Part shown: one piece after another, positions 52,770 to 63,728 of the stretch
How positions within the stretch are numbered: position 1 is the stretch's first letter
How the letters are laid out: each line of letters starts with the position of its first letter
Origin: Noviherbaspirillum_A sp963522035
GTDB lineage: Bacteria; Pseudomonadota; Gammaproteobacteria; Burkholderiales; Burkholderiaceae_D
Assembly (NCBI GenBank): GCA_963522035.1
Contig: CAUQYP010000003.1
Span: 16,714 to 80,713 of the forward strand
DNA length: 64,000 nucleotides
Reading direction: 5' to 3'
The notes under the pieces: generated by a model
Seen by the model: only the letters and a program-made list of their open reading frames with translations
Told to the model about the DNA's origin: nothing
Databases searched by the model: none
Program-made: the position numbers and the translations under genes

Positions 52770-54704
52770 ATGAGAGCCGTACTAGAATTATCCCGGATCA
52801 AGAAGCAGCTGCTGGCTGCCAGCATCGATTCCATCATGCTGCCGCTGATCTTTTTCCTGGCGATATGGCTGCGCTACGACGTGGTCGACATGTCATTGAT
52901 GCTCCGGTACTGGTGGCTGATGCTGGCCATACCGGTGGTATCCATCCCCATCTTCATCCGCACCGGCCTCTACCGGGCCATGATCCGCTTCATCGACCAG
53001 AAAATCGTCTACGTGGTCGTGCTCGGCGTCACCGTGTCGCTGGTCGTCCTTGTCACCGCTGCCGCCATCGCCACCCGCCTCGAAGGCCTGTCCCGCGGCG
53101 TGTTCGGCATCTACTGGATCAGCGCCATCCTCTACATGATCGCCGGCCGCTTCATCGCCCGCGGCTATTTCATCCATGTGATGGGTCCGATAGGCGGCAC
53201 CCGCGTCGCCATCTACGGCGCCGGGGAAGCCGGCATCCAGCTGGCCAGCGCGCTCAGGCTGGTGCCAGACTATGCCCCAGTCGCCTTCATCGACGACAGC
53301 CGCGACCTGCAGGGCGCAACCATCGCCGGCATCCGCGTCTACAGTTCCAGGCACCTCGAGGAACTGATCGCCAAGCTCTCCATCAAGGAAATCCTGGTCG
53401 CGATGCCCTCCCTGTCGCGCAGCCAGCAAAAAACCATCCTCGACCGCCTCGAACCGCTGAAGGTCCGCACCCGGGTCACGCCGCCGGTGGGCAGTTTGCT
53501 GTCCGGCCAGCTCCGGCTGCAGGACGTGCGCGACATCGAGATCGAGGACTTGCTCGGACGCGACCCGGTGGCGCCGGACATGGCGCTGCTGGGCAGTTGC
53601 ATCACCGGCAAGACGGTCATGGTGACCGGTGCCGGCGGCTCCATCGGTTCCGAGCTGTGCCGGCAGATCCTGCGGCTCAAGCCGGCGCGCATGCTGCTGC
53701 TGGAAAGCTCGGAGTACGCGCTGTATTCGATCGAGCAGGAACTGCAGGCGATGCGGCAGTCGCTGATGCTGGAAGTCGAGCTCCTGCCGTTCCTGGGCTC
53801 GGTGCTCGACCAGCAGAAATGCATGCGCATCCTGCAGACCTTCAGCGCCGACACGATCTACCACGCGGCAGCCTACAAGCATGTGCCGCTGGTCGAGCAC
53901 AACCCCATCGAAGGCATCAGGAACAACGTGTTCGGCACGCTGTCCATCGCCCGCGCGGCAATGGAAGCCAAGGTCGGCCGCTTCGTGCTGATCTCCACCG
54001 ACAAGGCCGTGCGTCCGACCAATGTGATGGGTTGCACCAAGCGCATGGCCGAACTCATCCTCCAGGCCTTTGCCCGCGAGCAGAAGCACACCCGGTTCTG
54101 CATGGTGCGCTTTGGCAACGTGCTCGGTTCGTCAGGCTCGGTGGTGCCGCTATTCCATAGCCAGATCATGGCGGGCGGGCCGATCACGGTGACGCACCCG
54201 GAAATCACGCGCTACTTCATGACCATCTCGGAAGCCGCGCAACTGGTGCTGCAGGCCGGCGGCATGGGCGAGGGCGGCGATGTGTTCGTGCTCGACATGG
54301 GCGAGCCGGTCCGCATCATGGACCTGGCCAAGCGCATGGTCCACCTGAGCGGGCTGGAAGTGAAGTCCGAGGCGACGCCGGAAGGCACCATCGAGATCCG
54401 CCAGATCGGCCTGCGCCCGGGTGAGAAGCTGTACGAGGAATTGCTGATCGGCGCGAATGCGCAGGGCACCGGGCATCCGCTGATCATGCGCGCACACGAA
54501 GCCGAAATACCGTGGTCCGAGTTGCTGACCGCTCTGGAGCGCCTGAACGAAGCCTGCGTGCGTTTCGACTACGAATCGGTGCGTGCGATGCTGCTCGATG
54601 TGGTCTCGGAGTACGCGCCGCAATGCGGCATCGAGGACTTCGTCTGGGCTGCGCAGCGGGTGTCGGCCAAGCCGGAAGCGGCACGCATCCGCGCGGTGAA
54701 ATAA
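52770..54704 (+). CDS. wbpM: CapD/WbpM-like UDP-GlcNAc 4,6-dehydratase
   Basis: A 644-residue membrane enzyme. Four N-terminal hydrophobic helices (to about residue 135), then a nucleotide-binding domain (VAIYGAGEAGIQLASAL) and the catalytic SDR domain with VTGAGGSIGSELCRQI, ISTDKAVRPTNVMGCTKRMAE and VRFGNVLGSSGSVVPLF. The catalytic tyrosine is replaced by Met (M-x-x-x-K), which is normal for the large WbpM-type dehydratases. Makes the 4-keto-6-deoxy intermediate for the neighbouring reductase. A relic of a second copy lies at 58611. Confidence 0.92.
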   Translation: MRAVLELSRIKKQLLAASIDSIMLPLIFFLAIWLRYDVVDMSLMLRYWWLMLAIPVVSIPIFIRTGLYRAMIRFIDQKIVYVVVLGVTVSLVVLVTAAAIATRLEGLSRGVFGIYWISAILYMIAGRFIARGYFIHVMGPIGGTRVAIYGAGEAGIQLASALRLVPDYAPVAFIDDSRDLQGATIAGIRVYSSRHLEELIAKLSIKEILVAMPSLSRSQQKTILDRLEPLKVRTRVTPPVGSLLSGQLRLQDVRDIEIEDLLGRDPVAPDMALLGSCITGKTVMVTGAGGSIGSELCRQILRLKPARMLLLESSEYALYSIEQELQAMRQSLMLEVELLPFLGSVLDQQKCMRILQTFSADTIYHAAAYKHVPLVEHNPIEGIRNNVFGTLSIARAAMEAKVGRFVLISTDKAVRPTNVMGCTKRMAELILQAFAREQKHTRFCMVRFGNVLGSSGSVVPLFHSQIMAGGPITVTHPEITRYFMTISEAAQLVLQAGGMGEGGDVFVLDMGEPVRIMDLAKRMVHLSGLEVKSEATPEGTIEIRQIGLRPGEKLYEELLIGANAQGTGHPLIMRAHEAEIPWSELLTALERLNEACVRFDYESVRAMLLDVVSEYAPQCGIEDFVWAAQRVSAKPEAARIRAVK

Positions 54705-54767
54705 CGCTTCGGCCCTACCTTCGGCACAACTGTCCCCACACTGAACGTAGTAAGCGAGCAACATCCC

Positions 54768-56918
54768 ATGTCCTCCATCGTTCTGGATCTCGCCAAAATT
54801 CTTCCTGCCATTCGCCGTCCTGATGATTTTTACGCCACCGGCTCAACGGAAATGTTCATGCCGAACCTGGAAGTCGACGGCGTTGGCCGTATTTCCCTGC
54901 CGCTTTTGCCAGTGTAGGCGGAACAACTTGTGGCGGTCGCCACGCGTACGCCATACGGTCGTGGGGAAGAAACGGTCGTCGATGCCGAGGTTCGTCGCAC
55001 CTGGCAAATCGACGCGGATCGCCTACACCTCGGTGGGCGTCACTGGCAACAAACGCTCGATGCCATCGTTGCCCAAGCCGCTGCGGGTCTGGGCGTGGCC
55101 GAGCCCGTTTCGGCTGAACTCTACAAGCTCCTGATCTACGATACGGGCAGTTTTTTCGTGGAGCATCGCGATACGGAAAAAGCGGCGAGCATGTTTGCCA
55201 CGCTCGTGATCGTGCTGCCTTCCGACTGCCTCGGCGGCACATTGCTCCTGCGTCATCATGACCGCGAGGTATGCCTCGACTTGCATGCTCCGTACCCGGC
55301 GGAGGTCGCCTTCGCTGCGTTTTATGCCGATTGTGTCCATGAAATGCGCCCGGTGACGCAGGGCTACAGGCTAACCCTGGTCTATAACCTGTTGCTTGCC
55401 GGGAAAGGCAAGAAGGAAGCAATCAAGCCCCCTTCGTATGAGAAAGAGCTGGCTGAAGTAACGGCATTGCTGCAACGCTGGGTCGCTGGCCGGAACTTGC
55501 CGGATGACGATGCGCCCGAAAAGCTGATTTATCCGCTGGAACATGCCTACACGTCGGCGGCACTTGCGTTCGACAGCTTGAAGAATGCCGATGCTGCCGT
55601 GGCAGCCGTGCTGGTGGCAGCCGCCGCACAGGCGGACTGCGACATTCACGTGGCGCTTATCTGCATCGACGAGAGCGGTAGCGCGGAATACAGCGGCTAT
55701 GGTGGCGGAGGGTGTGACGACGAGTTTGAGGTGGTAGACGTGTGTGACCGCGAGCAGACGGTGTCGGACTGGCGGCTTCCCGATGGCAGCGAACCGGGGT
55801 TGAATGCCGTGCCGTTTGAAGACGATGAACTGTGTCCACCAGGTGCCCTGGAAGATGCGCAACCCGACGAAGAGCACTTCCATGAGGCGAGCGGCTATGA
55901 GGGCGTTTCCTTCGAACGCAGCTACCGCCGGGCAGCCATCGTCCTCTGGCCAAAATCACGAAAACTGGCTGTCATCAATCAAGCCGGTCCTGGCGTCACA
56001 TTGCCGTATCTGGCCGAACTGACACGCGATTGGCTCGCGAGCGGCAGTGGCGCCGAGTCCGCCCTATGGCGCGATGCGCACACGCTTTCCACCTATATGT
56101 TGCAGGACTGGCAGATGCACAGTAGATACGGTGCAATGGAGAGTGAAGCCAGAATGCTGACCTGCCTCCATCAGTTACGCGACAGCGCGCAGATCGACGC
56201 CTTTTTGTCGGCGATTTCCGGCGCCGGCTGCTATGGCGGTAGCGAGAACGAAGCCTTGGTGCGTGCGGCAATGCTGCTTCCGCAGCACAGGGCAACCGAC
56301 CTCATTGAAAAAATCGTCGTCCGGAACGCGCATCATGCGCCAGGCGGGTGCGCCAACCTTCTTGCGCGGTGCTGCGCTGACATGCCTGATTCCCTGGCAC
56401 GGCTTTATCCGGCGGCGACTGCGCTCGTTGAAACGCTTTTGGGGGAACGCGGCGCGACGGATTCGGACCCTTCCTATATTTGGCGACAGGCGGTACCGGT
56501 CGATGCGGCTTTGCTGGTCGACCTGTTGCCTGCGCTGAATAAGCTCGATGCCACCGCATTGGGCATGCGCCTGGTAGAGCATGCACTTTCCTCGCCAAAG
56601 TCCTTCCCGATGGACGCCGTCCTGGTGCCTGCGGCCATGCGCTTGACGGAATGGATGCAAGCACTGGAGTGGGCGCCGGTTACGCGCCTGCATGCAGCGT
56701 GTGTGAACCATCTGCAGACGCGCTGCGCCCAGCCTCTGGCGCCGCCATCCGACTTTACACGGCCCAGCACCATCGCCTGTCGCTGTGCGTCATGTGCGGA
56801 ATTGAGCCGTTTTCTGGCAGCGCCCGACCGTCGTGTATGGGAGTTCAAGGCAATCGAACCGCTCAGGCAGCGCAAAAAGGATATTGAAGCACTCGGGCGA
56901 CTTGGCGTGCCGGTTTAG
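54768..56918 (+). pseudogene. 2OG-Fe(II) oxygenase gene interrupted by one in-frame TAG
   Basis: A frame of 716 sense codons broken by a single amber codon at 54915-54917 (codon 50). The sequence on both sides reads as one protein (SLPLLPV-stop-AEQLVAVATR), and CAG to TAG is the simplest change. The oxygenase core has H133-x-D135 (FFVEHRDTEK), distal H191 and R201 (VHEMRPVTQGYRLTLVYNL), as in prolyl-4-hydroxylase-like proteins; ~480 further residues have no known domain. No frameshift is seen in the rest, so decay is recent, or the codon is read through, or a GTG restart at 54930 gives an almost complete protein of 662 residues. Confidence 0.8.
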
Positions 56919-57101
56919 CGATGTCTGCATGCTACCTGTCCGCCCGTGCCGGCCAATGCGATCCCGCAGGCTGGCTTGTGCCGAAACCAGAGCGACGCCT
57001 CGAGACGATAATAGAATGACATACATGTGAACTCCCATGCGGTGCGTATTCCAGTCAAGTGATGCGCTTCCCTTCTTTTAACTGACACAGTGTGCAAGGC
57101 A

Positions 57102-58229
57102 ATGCCATCTTCAACATCGACGACCGTTCGTATCGTTAACCAGAAAGAGCAATCCACGCTATCCAAGGCGCAAAAGGCTTTTAACAAGCTGATCGATAAA
57201 ATTGGAAAGCAGCGAAACTTGTTGGCTGAATGGCAAGCGGCCAATTCCCTTTATCGGCAAAAATTTGACAGCAAATTTCGTCCGCTTTTGCTGCTCTACA
57301 ACCAGCGTCGCCGGGAACTGGTGCATGCCCTCGATCAGGCGTACGACGACAAGGCGCTCAGCAAGACCGACAGGGCCGAAATCAGCGACATTATCTGCAC
57401 CATCGCTGCGGACCTTATAGCCGAGCATGGCGATGAAACCTTGAAGCCGATTTATAACAGGCATAGCCATATCGATTTCGATGCAAGGAAAGAAGACGAA
57501 AACAAGGCCTTCAAATCGATGATGGAAACCATGCTCGACATTGATCTCGGCGATGACTTCGATTTCAGTTCGCGGGAAAAAGTGGTTGCGAAAATCGATG
57601 AGCAATTAAAAAGAATGGCCCTGGAGGAAGGACAAACACAGCAAGCTGATGAAGAGCGTCCCGGCAAGCGCAAAAAATCGGCGAAAGTATTCGCCAGGGA
57701 AGCCCGGCTGCGAACCGAGGAACAAGATGTCAGCCAGTCGATCCGCGAGGTTTTTCGGAAGCTCGCCAGCGCCTTGCATCCGGACAGGGAGCAAGACCCG
57801 GTCGAACACCAGCGCAAGACCGCCCTGATGCAAAAGGTGAATGTCGCTTATGGAAACCGCGATTTGCTTCAACTCCTGGAGCTGCAGTTGGAGCTTGAAC
57901 AAATCGATCAGCACGCAATGAACGCCGTTTCCGAGGACCGTTTAACGCGTTACAACAAGGTACTGGCGGAACAGTCTGCCGATTTGCAGCAAGAAATTGA
58001 CAGGATCGCGTCTTCGTTTAAAGCGAGATATGATCTTTCCGCCGGCGATGCAGTATCCCCGGCCATGGTTATGGCGTTTTTTCAAGCGGACATAAAGGGG
58101 ATTCAGCAAAACACCGCGGCGCTAAAAAAGGATATAGCTGCTTGTCAGGACATCAAAAGTCTTAAACGGTTATTGAAAGCCTACCGACCTTCTCATGAGT
58201 CATTGTCTGAAGATGATTTGCCATGGTGA
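57102..58229 (+). CDS. Coiled-coil protein with J-domain-like segment
   Basis: A 375-residue, charged, helical protein. Residues ~205-270 resemble a J domain: IREVFRKLASALHPDREQDP with the HPD tripeptide at 226-228, then ALMQKVNVAYGNRDLLQLLE. Long helices precede and follow it. A Lys-rich stretch (PGKRKKSAKVF) lies before the J-like part. It may recruit DnaK, but it lacks the Gly/Phe and zinc regions of DnaJ. Start at 57102 is supported by AAGG; a GTG at 57090 is possible. The 3' end overlaps the convergent antitoxin-like gene by 68 bases. Confidence 0.75.
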   Translation: MPSSTSTTVRIVNQKEQSTLSKAQKAFNKLIDKIGKQRNLLAEWQAANSLYRQKFDSKFRPLLLLYNQRRRELVHALDQAYDDKALSKTDRAEISDIICTIAADLIAEHGDETLKPIYNRHSHIDFDARKEDENKAFKSMMETMLDIDLGDDFDFSSREKVVAKIDEQLKRMALEEGQTQQADEERPGKRKKSAKVFAREARLRTEEQDVSQSIREVFRKLASALHPDREQDPVEHQRKTALMQKVNVAYGNRDLLQLLELQLELEQIDQHAMNAVSEDRLTRYNKVLAEQSADLQQEIDRIASSFKARYDLSAGDAVSPAMVMAFFQADIKGIQQNTAALKKDIAACQDIKSLKRLLKAYRPSHESLSEDDLPW

Positions 58230-58389
58230 ATTCGCCGTCTATTTCGGGTTGCTTCCTTGCCTCAAGGCAGTCGAGCACCGTCACAAAATTTGCAAACATC
58301 CGGGAAACGGATTTCCCGTTTTTCTTTGCATGCCGTTTAGCACGTTTTATCAGTGCCTCATCCAACCAAAGTGTTAATTTTTTGTCCAT
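58162..58389 (-). CDS. DUF6364-like antitoxin protein (orphan)
   Basis: A 75-residue protein starting MDKKLTLWLDEALIKRAKRH, followed by AKKNGKSVSRMFANFV: a ribbon-helix-helix type N-terminus of the DUF6364 group, often the antitoxin of a PIN toxin. No toxin gene follows it on the minus strand: downstream lies the coding end of the J-domain-like gene, with which it overlaps by 68 bases. Start at 58389 is preferred over the upstream open frame. Confidence 0.65.
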   Translation of the reverse strand: MDKKLTLWLDEALIKRAKRHAKKNGKSVSRMFANFVTVLDCLEARKQPEIDGEFTMANHLQTMTHEKVGRLSITV

Positions 58390-58610
58390 GTTGAATTGGT
58401 AGTTATGAGGTGAAAGACAAGCATTATAAAAACTATACGTCAAAAGGGTCGTAGTAAAAAAGCATAGGGTGAAACGCTCATGCCGCCAGTTGGCTTCCAG
58501 TCTGAGAAGGATCAGCAGGCTAGTCGAAGAAACTGTTCATCGGTCGCTTGCATATCTGCAATGCCCCTGATTTTTCTGCGCATGATCCGCACCTCATCAA
58601 GCCAAACTCA
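58390..58610. other. Non-coding stretch upstream of the capD relic
   Basis: About 220 bases without a convincing gene, holding the promoter of the minus-strand antitoxin-like gene. Its last ~40 bases may be very weakly similar to the DNA in front of the intact wbpM-like gene. Confidence 0.4.
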
Positions 58611-58885
58611 GCTTCAAGACCATTTGCCGCACCAGACAGGTAAAATGACAACTTTGATGCAAAAAACACCATAGACGAGTGCGTTACCCGAACTTTCCTT
58701 TGACAAGAGATGGCGATGGGTTGTCAGTATCGCTTCCATATCGATTCCATCATGCTGCGGCTGAAATCTTTCCTGGCAATCTGGCCGCTCCGGGACCGTG
58801 CCGATATGATGCTGCTGCGCGGTTCTCTGGTCCGTCGAACGGTGGCCAGGCCGGAAACGAGCCGCATCCCTTTAGTGAAATAACG
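58611..58885 (+). pseudogene. Internally deleted relic of a second capD/wbpM gene
   Basis: The first ~210 bases align with the region from just upstream of the intact gene's start into its first membrane helix: CAGGTAAAATG is shared at 58637 and about 52733, and TCGATTCCATCATGCTG is identical at 58741 and 52826, followed by close matches to the helix codons. The last ~60 bases match the 3' end of the gene (GCCAGGCCGGAAACGAGCCG against the copy ending at 54704), including the final GTGAAATAACG. About 1.8 kb between the two parts is missing. Frames are broken, so it is not expressed as a dehydratase. Confidence 0.75.
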
Positions 58886-58967
58886 TAGTCCCGAACATCC
58901 AGTAATGTCGCGTTGCCGGCAGGCTGCCGGCGCTTTTGTCCAACCTGAAATGCACTACAAGATAACC

Positions 58968-60344
<1,377 letters not shown>

Positions 60345-60391
60345 AGGGGCTGCATGCGGCAGGCAGGTTCACCCGGTGCGGTGGCGGCGGC

Positions 60392-61390
60392 GTGAACATC
60401 CTGATCGTGCGGGTGTCTTCGCTGGGCGACGTGGTGCATAACATGCCCATGCTCGCCGACCTGCGCCGCCATGTGCCCGGCGCGCAGATCGACTGGGTGG
60501 TCGAGGAGGCGTATGCCGACCTGGTGCGGCTCAACGACACGGTGCGCACGGTGATCCCGTTCGCCTTGCGGCGCTGGCGCAAGAGCCTGGGCGAGCCCGC
60601 CACCCGCGCCGAGATGCGGGCCTTCCGCACGGCGCTGCGGGCAACTGCCTACGACCTGGTGTTCGACACGCAGGGACTGATCAAGACCAGCCTGGTGATG
60701 CGCATGGCGCGCCTTGCGCCAGGAGGACGGCGCATTGGCCTGGCCAACGCGACCGAGGGCTCCGGCTACGAGGGGCTGTCGCGCATTTTTCATACCGAAA
60801 GCGTCCCGGTCGGGCGCCGTACCCATGCAGTGCAGCGGGCGCGCGAAGTGGCGGCGGCTGCACTGGGCTATGCAGTTGAAGGTCCGGCCGACTTCAACCT
60901 GGGCGCGCCGGATCTGCAGCCGGCCTGGCTGCCTACGCAACCGTATGCCGTTTTCTTTCATGGCACCGCGCGCGCAGCCAAGCAGTGGCCGGAAGCGAAC
61001 TGGACCGCGCTCGGCAGGCAGCTCGTCGCGCAAGGCCTGGCACTGCTGCTGCCCTGGGGCAGCGCCGCCGAGCATGCGGCGGCACAGCGCATCGGCGCCG
61101 GCATACCTGGCGCGCAGGTGCTGCCCAGGCTGCCGCTGATGGACGCCGTGACGCTGGCGCAGCGGGCGGCGCTGGCAGTGGGCGTCGATACCGGGCTGAC
61201 CCATATCGCCGCCGCCTTCGAGCGGCCCACGGTGGAACTGTATTGCGACTCGCCGCGCTGGAAGACCGAAGGCAACTGGTCGCCGCGCATCGTCAATCTC
61301 GGCGACACCGGCGCGCCGCCGGACGTGCCGCAGGTCACCGCGGCGGCGCTGGCGCTGCTGGGCCGGCCTGCAACGCCGCCAGTCAGCTGA
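60392..61390 (+). CDS. waaC: Lipopolysaccharide heptosyltransferase I
   Basis: A 332-residue GT9 enzyme that adds the first L,D-heptose to Kdo of the inner core. N-terminal ILIVRVSSLGDVVHNMPMLA; donor-site KQWPEANWTALGRQL; and AVGVDTGLTHIAAAFERPTV, the conserved ADP-heptose site, are visible. The start is GTG at 60392. It leads a compact set waaC, kdo hydroxylase, waaA. Confidence 0.94.
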   Translation: MNILIVRVSSLGDVVHNMPMLADLRRHVPGAQIDWVVEEAYADLVRLNDTVRTVIPFALRRWRKSLGEPATRAEMRAFRTALRATAYDLVFDTQGLIKTSLVMRMARLAPGGRRIGLANATEGSGYEGLSRIFHTESVPVGRRTHAVQRAREVAAAALGYAVEGPADFNLGAPDLQPAWLPTQPYAVFFHGTARAAKQWPEANWTALGRQLVAQGLALLLPWGSAAEHAAAQRIGAGIPGAQVLPRLPLMDAVTLAQRAALAVGVDTGLTHIAAAFERPTVELYCDSPRWKTEGNWSPRIVNLGDTGAPPDVPQVTAAALALLGRPATPPVS

Positions 61391-61423
61391 CCCAATATGG
61401 TGCGAGACGGCATAATACGGCTG

Positions 61424-62293
61424 ATGGAACAGCAAATCATCGACATCGGCTCGGGCGCGTTGCAAGACAGCGCCGCCAACCGCGACTGGATCGCCGCGGT
61501 GGAAGCGGGCAAGGTGCTGCATTTCCCGCATCGTCCCTTCGTGCTGGAGGACCATGAGCAGGCATTCCTCACACCGGACGTGCGCGACCCGAAGGTGCGC
61601 AACATCAGCCTGGACGGCCAGGGGCGCCTGAAGGGCGCGTTGCTGGAAGGCGAGCAGCAGGCCCGGCTCGCCGCCATGGTGGGACGCTTCCGCGCGGACG
61701 CGCATGGGCTGGTGGCTGCGCTGCTGCCGGCCTATACCGGCGTGCTGCGCGCGGCGCCTACCAGCTACCGCCCGGCGCAGGTCGAGACGCGCGCGCAGTC
61801 CTGGCGCGCCGACGACCGGCGGCTGCATGTCGATGCGTTCCCGTCGCGGCCGAATTACGGCGAGCGCATCCTGCGCGTATTCACCAACATCAACCCGGAG
61901 GGCCAGCCGCGCGTCTGGCGCGTCGGCGAGCCGTTCGACGCCGTCGCCCGTCATTTCCTGCCGCGCGTGAAGCCCTACGCACGAACACGGGCGCGCCTGC
62001 TGCGCGCGCTGCGCGTGACCAAGTCGCTGCGCAGCGAATACGACCACCTGATGCTGCAGCTGCATGATGCAATGAAATCCGACCTCGCTTACCAGCGCGA
62101 TGCGCAGCAGCAGACCGTCGCATTTGCGCCGGGCGCCACCTGGGTCTGTTTTTCCGACCAGACCTCGCACGCGGTCATGTCCGGCCAGTACATGCTGGAG
62201 CAGACCTTCCATCTTCCCGCGGACGCCCAGTACGACACGGCGTCCAGTCCTCTTGCCATATTGACGCGGCTCACCGGCCGAATACTGATCTGA
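61424..62293 (+). CDS. kdoO: Kdo 3-hydroxylase (KdoO family)
   Basis: A 289-residue Fe(II)/2-oxoglutarate oxygenase that hydroxylates Kdo in lipid A-Kdo to Ko. The iron ligands can be placed at LHVDAFPSRP (His, Asp) and in SDQTSHAVMSGQYMLEQTF (distal His). In Burkholderia and Yersinia this enzyme acts in the cytoplasm on Kdo2-lipid A. Located between waaC and waaA; its stop overlaps the waaA start by one base. Confidence 0.88.
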   Translation: MEQQIIDIGSGALQDSAANRDWIAAVEAGKVLHFPHRPFVLEDHEQAFLTPDVRDPKVRNISLDGQGRLKGALLEGEQQARLAAMVGRFRADAHGLVAALLPAYTGVLRAAPTSYRPAQVETRAQSWRADDRRLHVDAFPSRPNYGERILRVFTNINPEGQPRVWRVGEPFDAVARHFLPRVKPYARTRARLLRALRVTKSLRSEYDHLMLQLHDAMKSDLAYQRDAQQQTVAFAPGATWVCFSDQTSHAVMSGQYMLEQTFHLPADAQYDTASSPLAILTRLTGRILI

Positions 62294-63561
62294 TGCGCTT
62301 GTTCTATTCTTTCCTGTGGTGGGTCAGCCTGCCCCTGGTGCTGTTGCGCCTGTGGTGGCGCGGACGCAAGGAGCCGGGCTACCGGCAACATATCGCCGAG
62401 CGGCTGGGCTTCTACGATGCACCTGCGCCTGCACGGACCGGCCGCCTGATCTGGCTGCATGCGGTGTCGGTGGGCGAGACCCGCGCCGCCGAGCCGCTGA
62501 TCCGCGAATTGCTGGAAGTCTTTCCCGACTGCGGCCTGCTGCTCACGCACATGACGCCGACCGGCCGCGCCGCCGGGCACGAGCTGTATGGCAAATATGG
62601 CGAGCGGCTGCGCCAGGTCTACCTGCCCTACGACACCGGCTGGATGGTGCGCCGCTTCCTGCGGCATTTTGCGCCGCGCCTGTGCATCCTGATGGAGACC
62701 GAGGTATGGCCCAACCTGATCGCCCAGTGCAATCTTCACCAGGTGCCGGTGGCGCTGGTCAATGCGCGGCTGTCGGAACGTTCGCTGGCGCGCGCCGGCC
62801 GCTTTGGCGGCTTGCTGCAGGAAGCGGCGAAGGGCATCGCGTTCATCGCCGCGCAGACCGAGGCCGATGCCGAACGCCTGCGCAAGGCCGGCGCGGCCAG
62901 CGTCGAGGTAACCGGCAACATCAAGTTCGACGTCTGCCCGACGCCGGCGATGCTGGACGCCGGCGCGGCGATGCACACCCGTTTCGGTTCGCGCCGCGTG
63001 CTGCTGTGCGCCAGCACCCGCGAGGGCGAGGAAACGCTGATCCTGGATGCGCTGGCAGAGGCGCCGCTGGGCGAAGCGCTGCTGGTGCTGGTGCCGCGCC
63101 ATCCGCAGCGCTTCGACGATGTCGCCCGCGAGATCGAGGCGCGCGGCCTGGCCTACCGGCGGCGCTCGTCGCTCGGATATGAAGTACCGCCCGACGTGCA
63201 GGTGGTGCTGGGCGACTCGATGGGCGAAATGTTTGCGTACTACGTGGCAGCCGACCTCGCCTTCATCGGCGGCAGCCTGCTGCCATTGGGCGGGCAGAAC
63301 CTGATCGAGGCCTGCGCGGTGGGCACGCCGGTGCTGATCGGCGAGCACACGTTCAATTTTACGGCTGTCAGCAACGATGCGGTGGCTGCGGGCGCCGCCA
63401 TCCGCGTCCAGGACGCCACGGCAATGCTGCAGCAGGCCGCAGCCCTGCTGACCGATGACGATACCCGCCGCGCGATGGGCATGCGCGCGCGCGAATACGC
63501 GCTGCAGCACCGCGGCGCGACCGCGCGCACCGTGTGGCTGCTGGCGCCGCTGCTGGGTTGA
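62293..63561 (+). CDS. waaA: 3-deoxy-D-manno-octulosonic acid transferase
   Basis: A 422-residue GT30 enzyme. An N-terminal membrane anchor (FLWWVSLPLVLLRLWW), KEPGYRQHIAERLGF, the catalytic glutamate in LHAVSVGETRAAEPLI, MTPTGRAAGHELYG, LMETEVWPNLIAQC and GGQNLIEACAVGTPVLIG are present. Transfers one or two Kdo units to lipid IVA at the inner membrane. Coupled to kdoO by overlap. Confidence 0.95.
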   Translation: MRLFYSFLWWVSLPLVLLRLWWRGRKEPGYRQHIAERLGFYDAPAPARTGRLIWLHAVSVGETRAAEPLIRELLEVFPDCGLLLTHMTPTGRAAGHELYGKYGERLRQVYLPYDTGWMVRRFLRHFAPRLCILMETEVWPNLIAQCNLHQVPVALVNARLSERSLARAGRFGGLLQEAAKGIAFIAAQTEADAERLRKAGAASVEVTGNIKFDVCPTPAMLDAGAAMHTRFGSRRVLLCASTREGEETLILDALAEAPLGEALLVLVPRHPQRFDDVAREIEARGLAYRRRSSLGYEVPPDVQVVLGDSMGEMFAYYVAADLAFIGGSLLPLGGQNLIEACAVGTPVLIGEHTFNFTAVSNDAVAAGAAIRVQDATAMLQQAAALLTDDDTRRAMGMRAREYALQHRGATARTVWLLAPLLG

Positions 63562-63728
63562 TGGCGATGACCGATCCTGCAGACCCGCGCCCGACGCCGC
63601 CCGAGCAACCGGACGACAGCGAATGCTGCCGCAGCGGTTGCGACCCGTGCATCTTCGACCTGTACCAGCAGGAGCTGGAAGCGTATCGGGTGAAGCTGAA
63701 GGCGTGGGAAGCGCGGCAGGGTGGGTAG
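63561..63728 (+). CDS. Small Cys-rich protein (oxidoreductase-like domain)
   Basis: A 55-residue protein overlapping waaA by one base. An acidic, Pro-rich start is followed by ECCRSGCDPCIFDLYQQELE, the four-cysteine motif of the small oxidoreductase-like (PF09791-type) family found as a tail domain in eukaryotes and as tiny proteins in betaproteobacteria. The cysteines may bind a metal. Function unknown. ATG at 63567 is an alternative start. Confidence 0.7.
   Translation: MAMTDPADPRPTPPEQPDDSECCRSGCDPCIFDLYQQELEAYRVKLKAWEARQGG

Noticed and set aside
53980..54060. Loss of the catalytic tyrosine in the CapD/WbpM protein as an inactivating change
   Set aside because: Met in place of Tyr is the normal state of large WbpM-type dehydratases.
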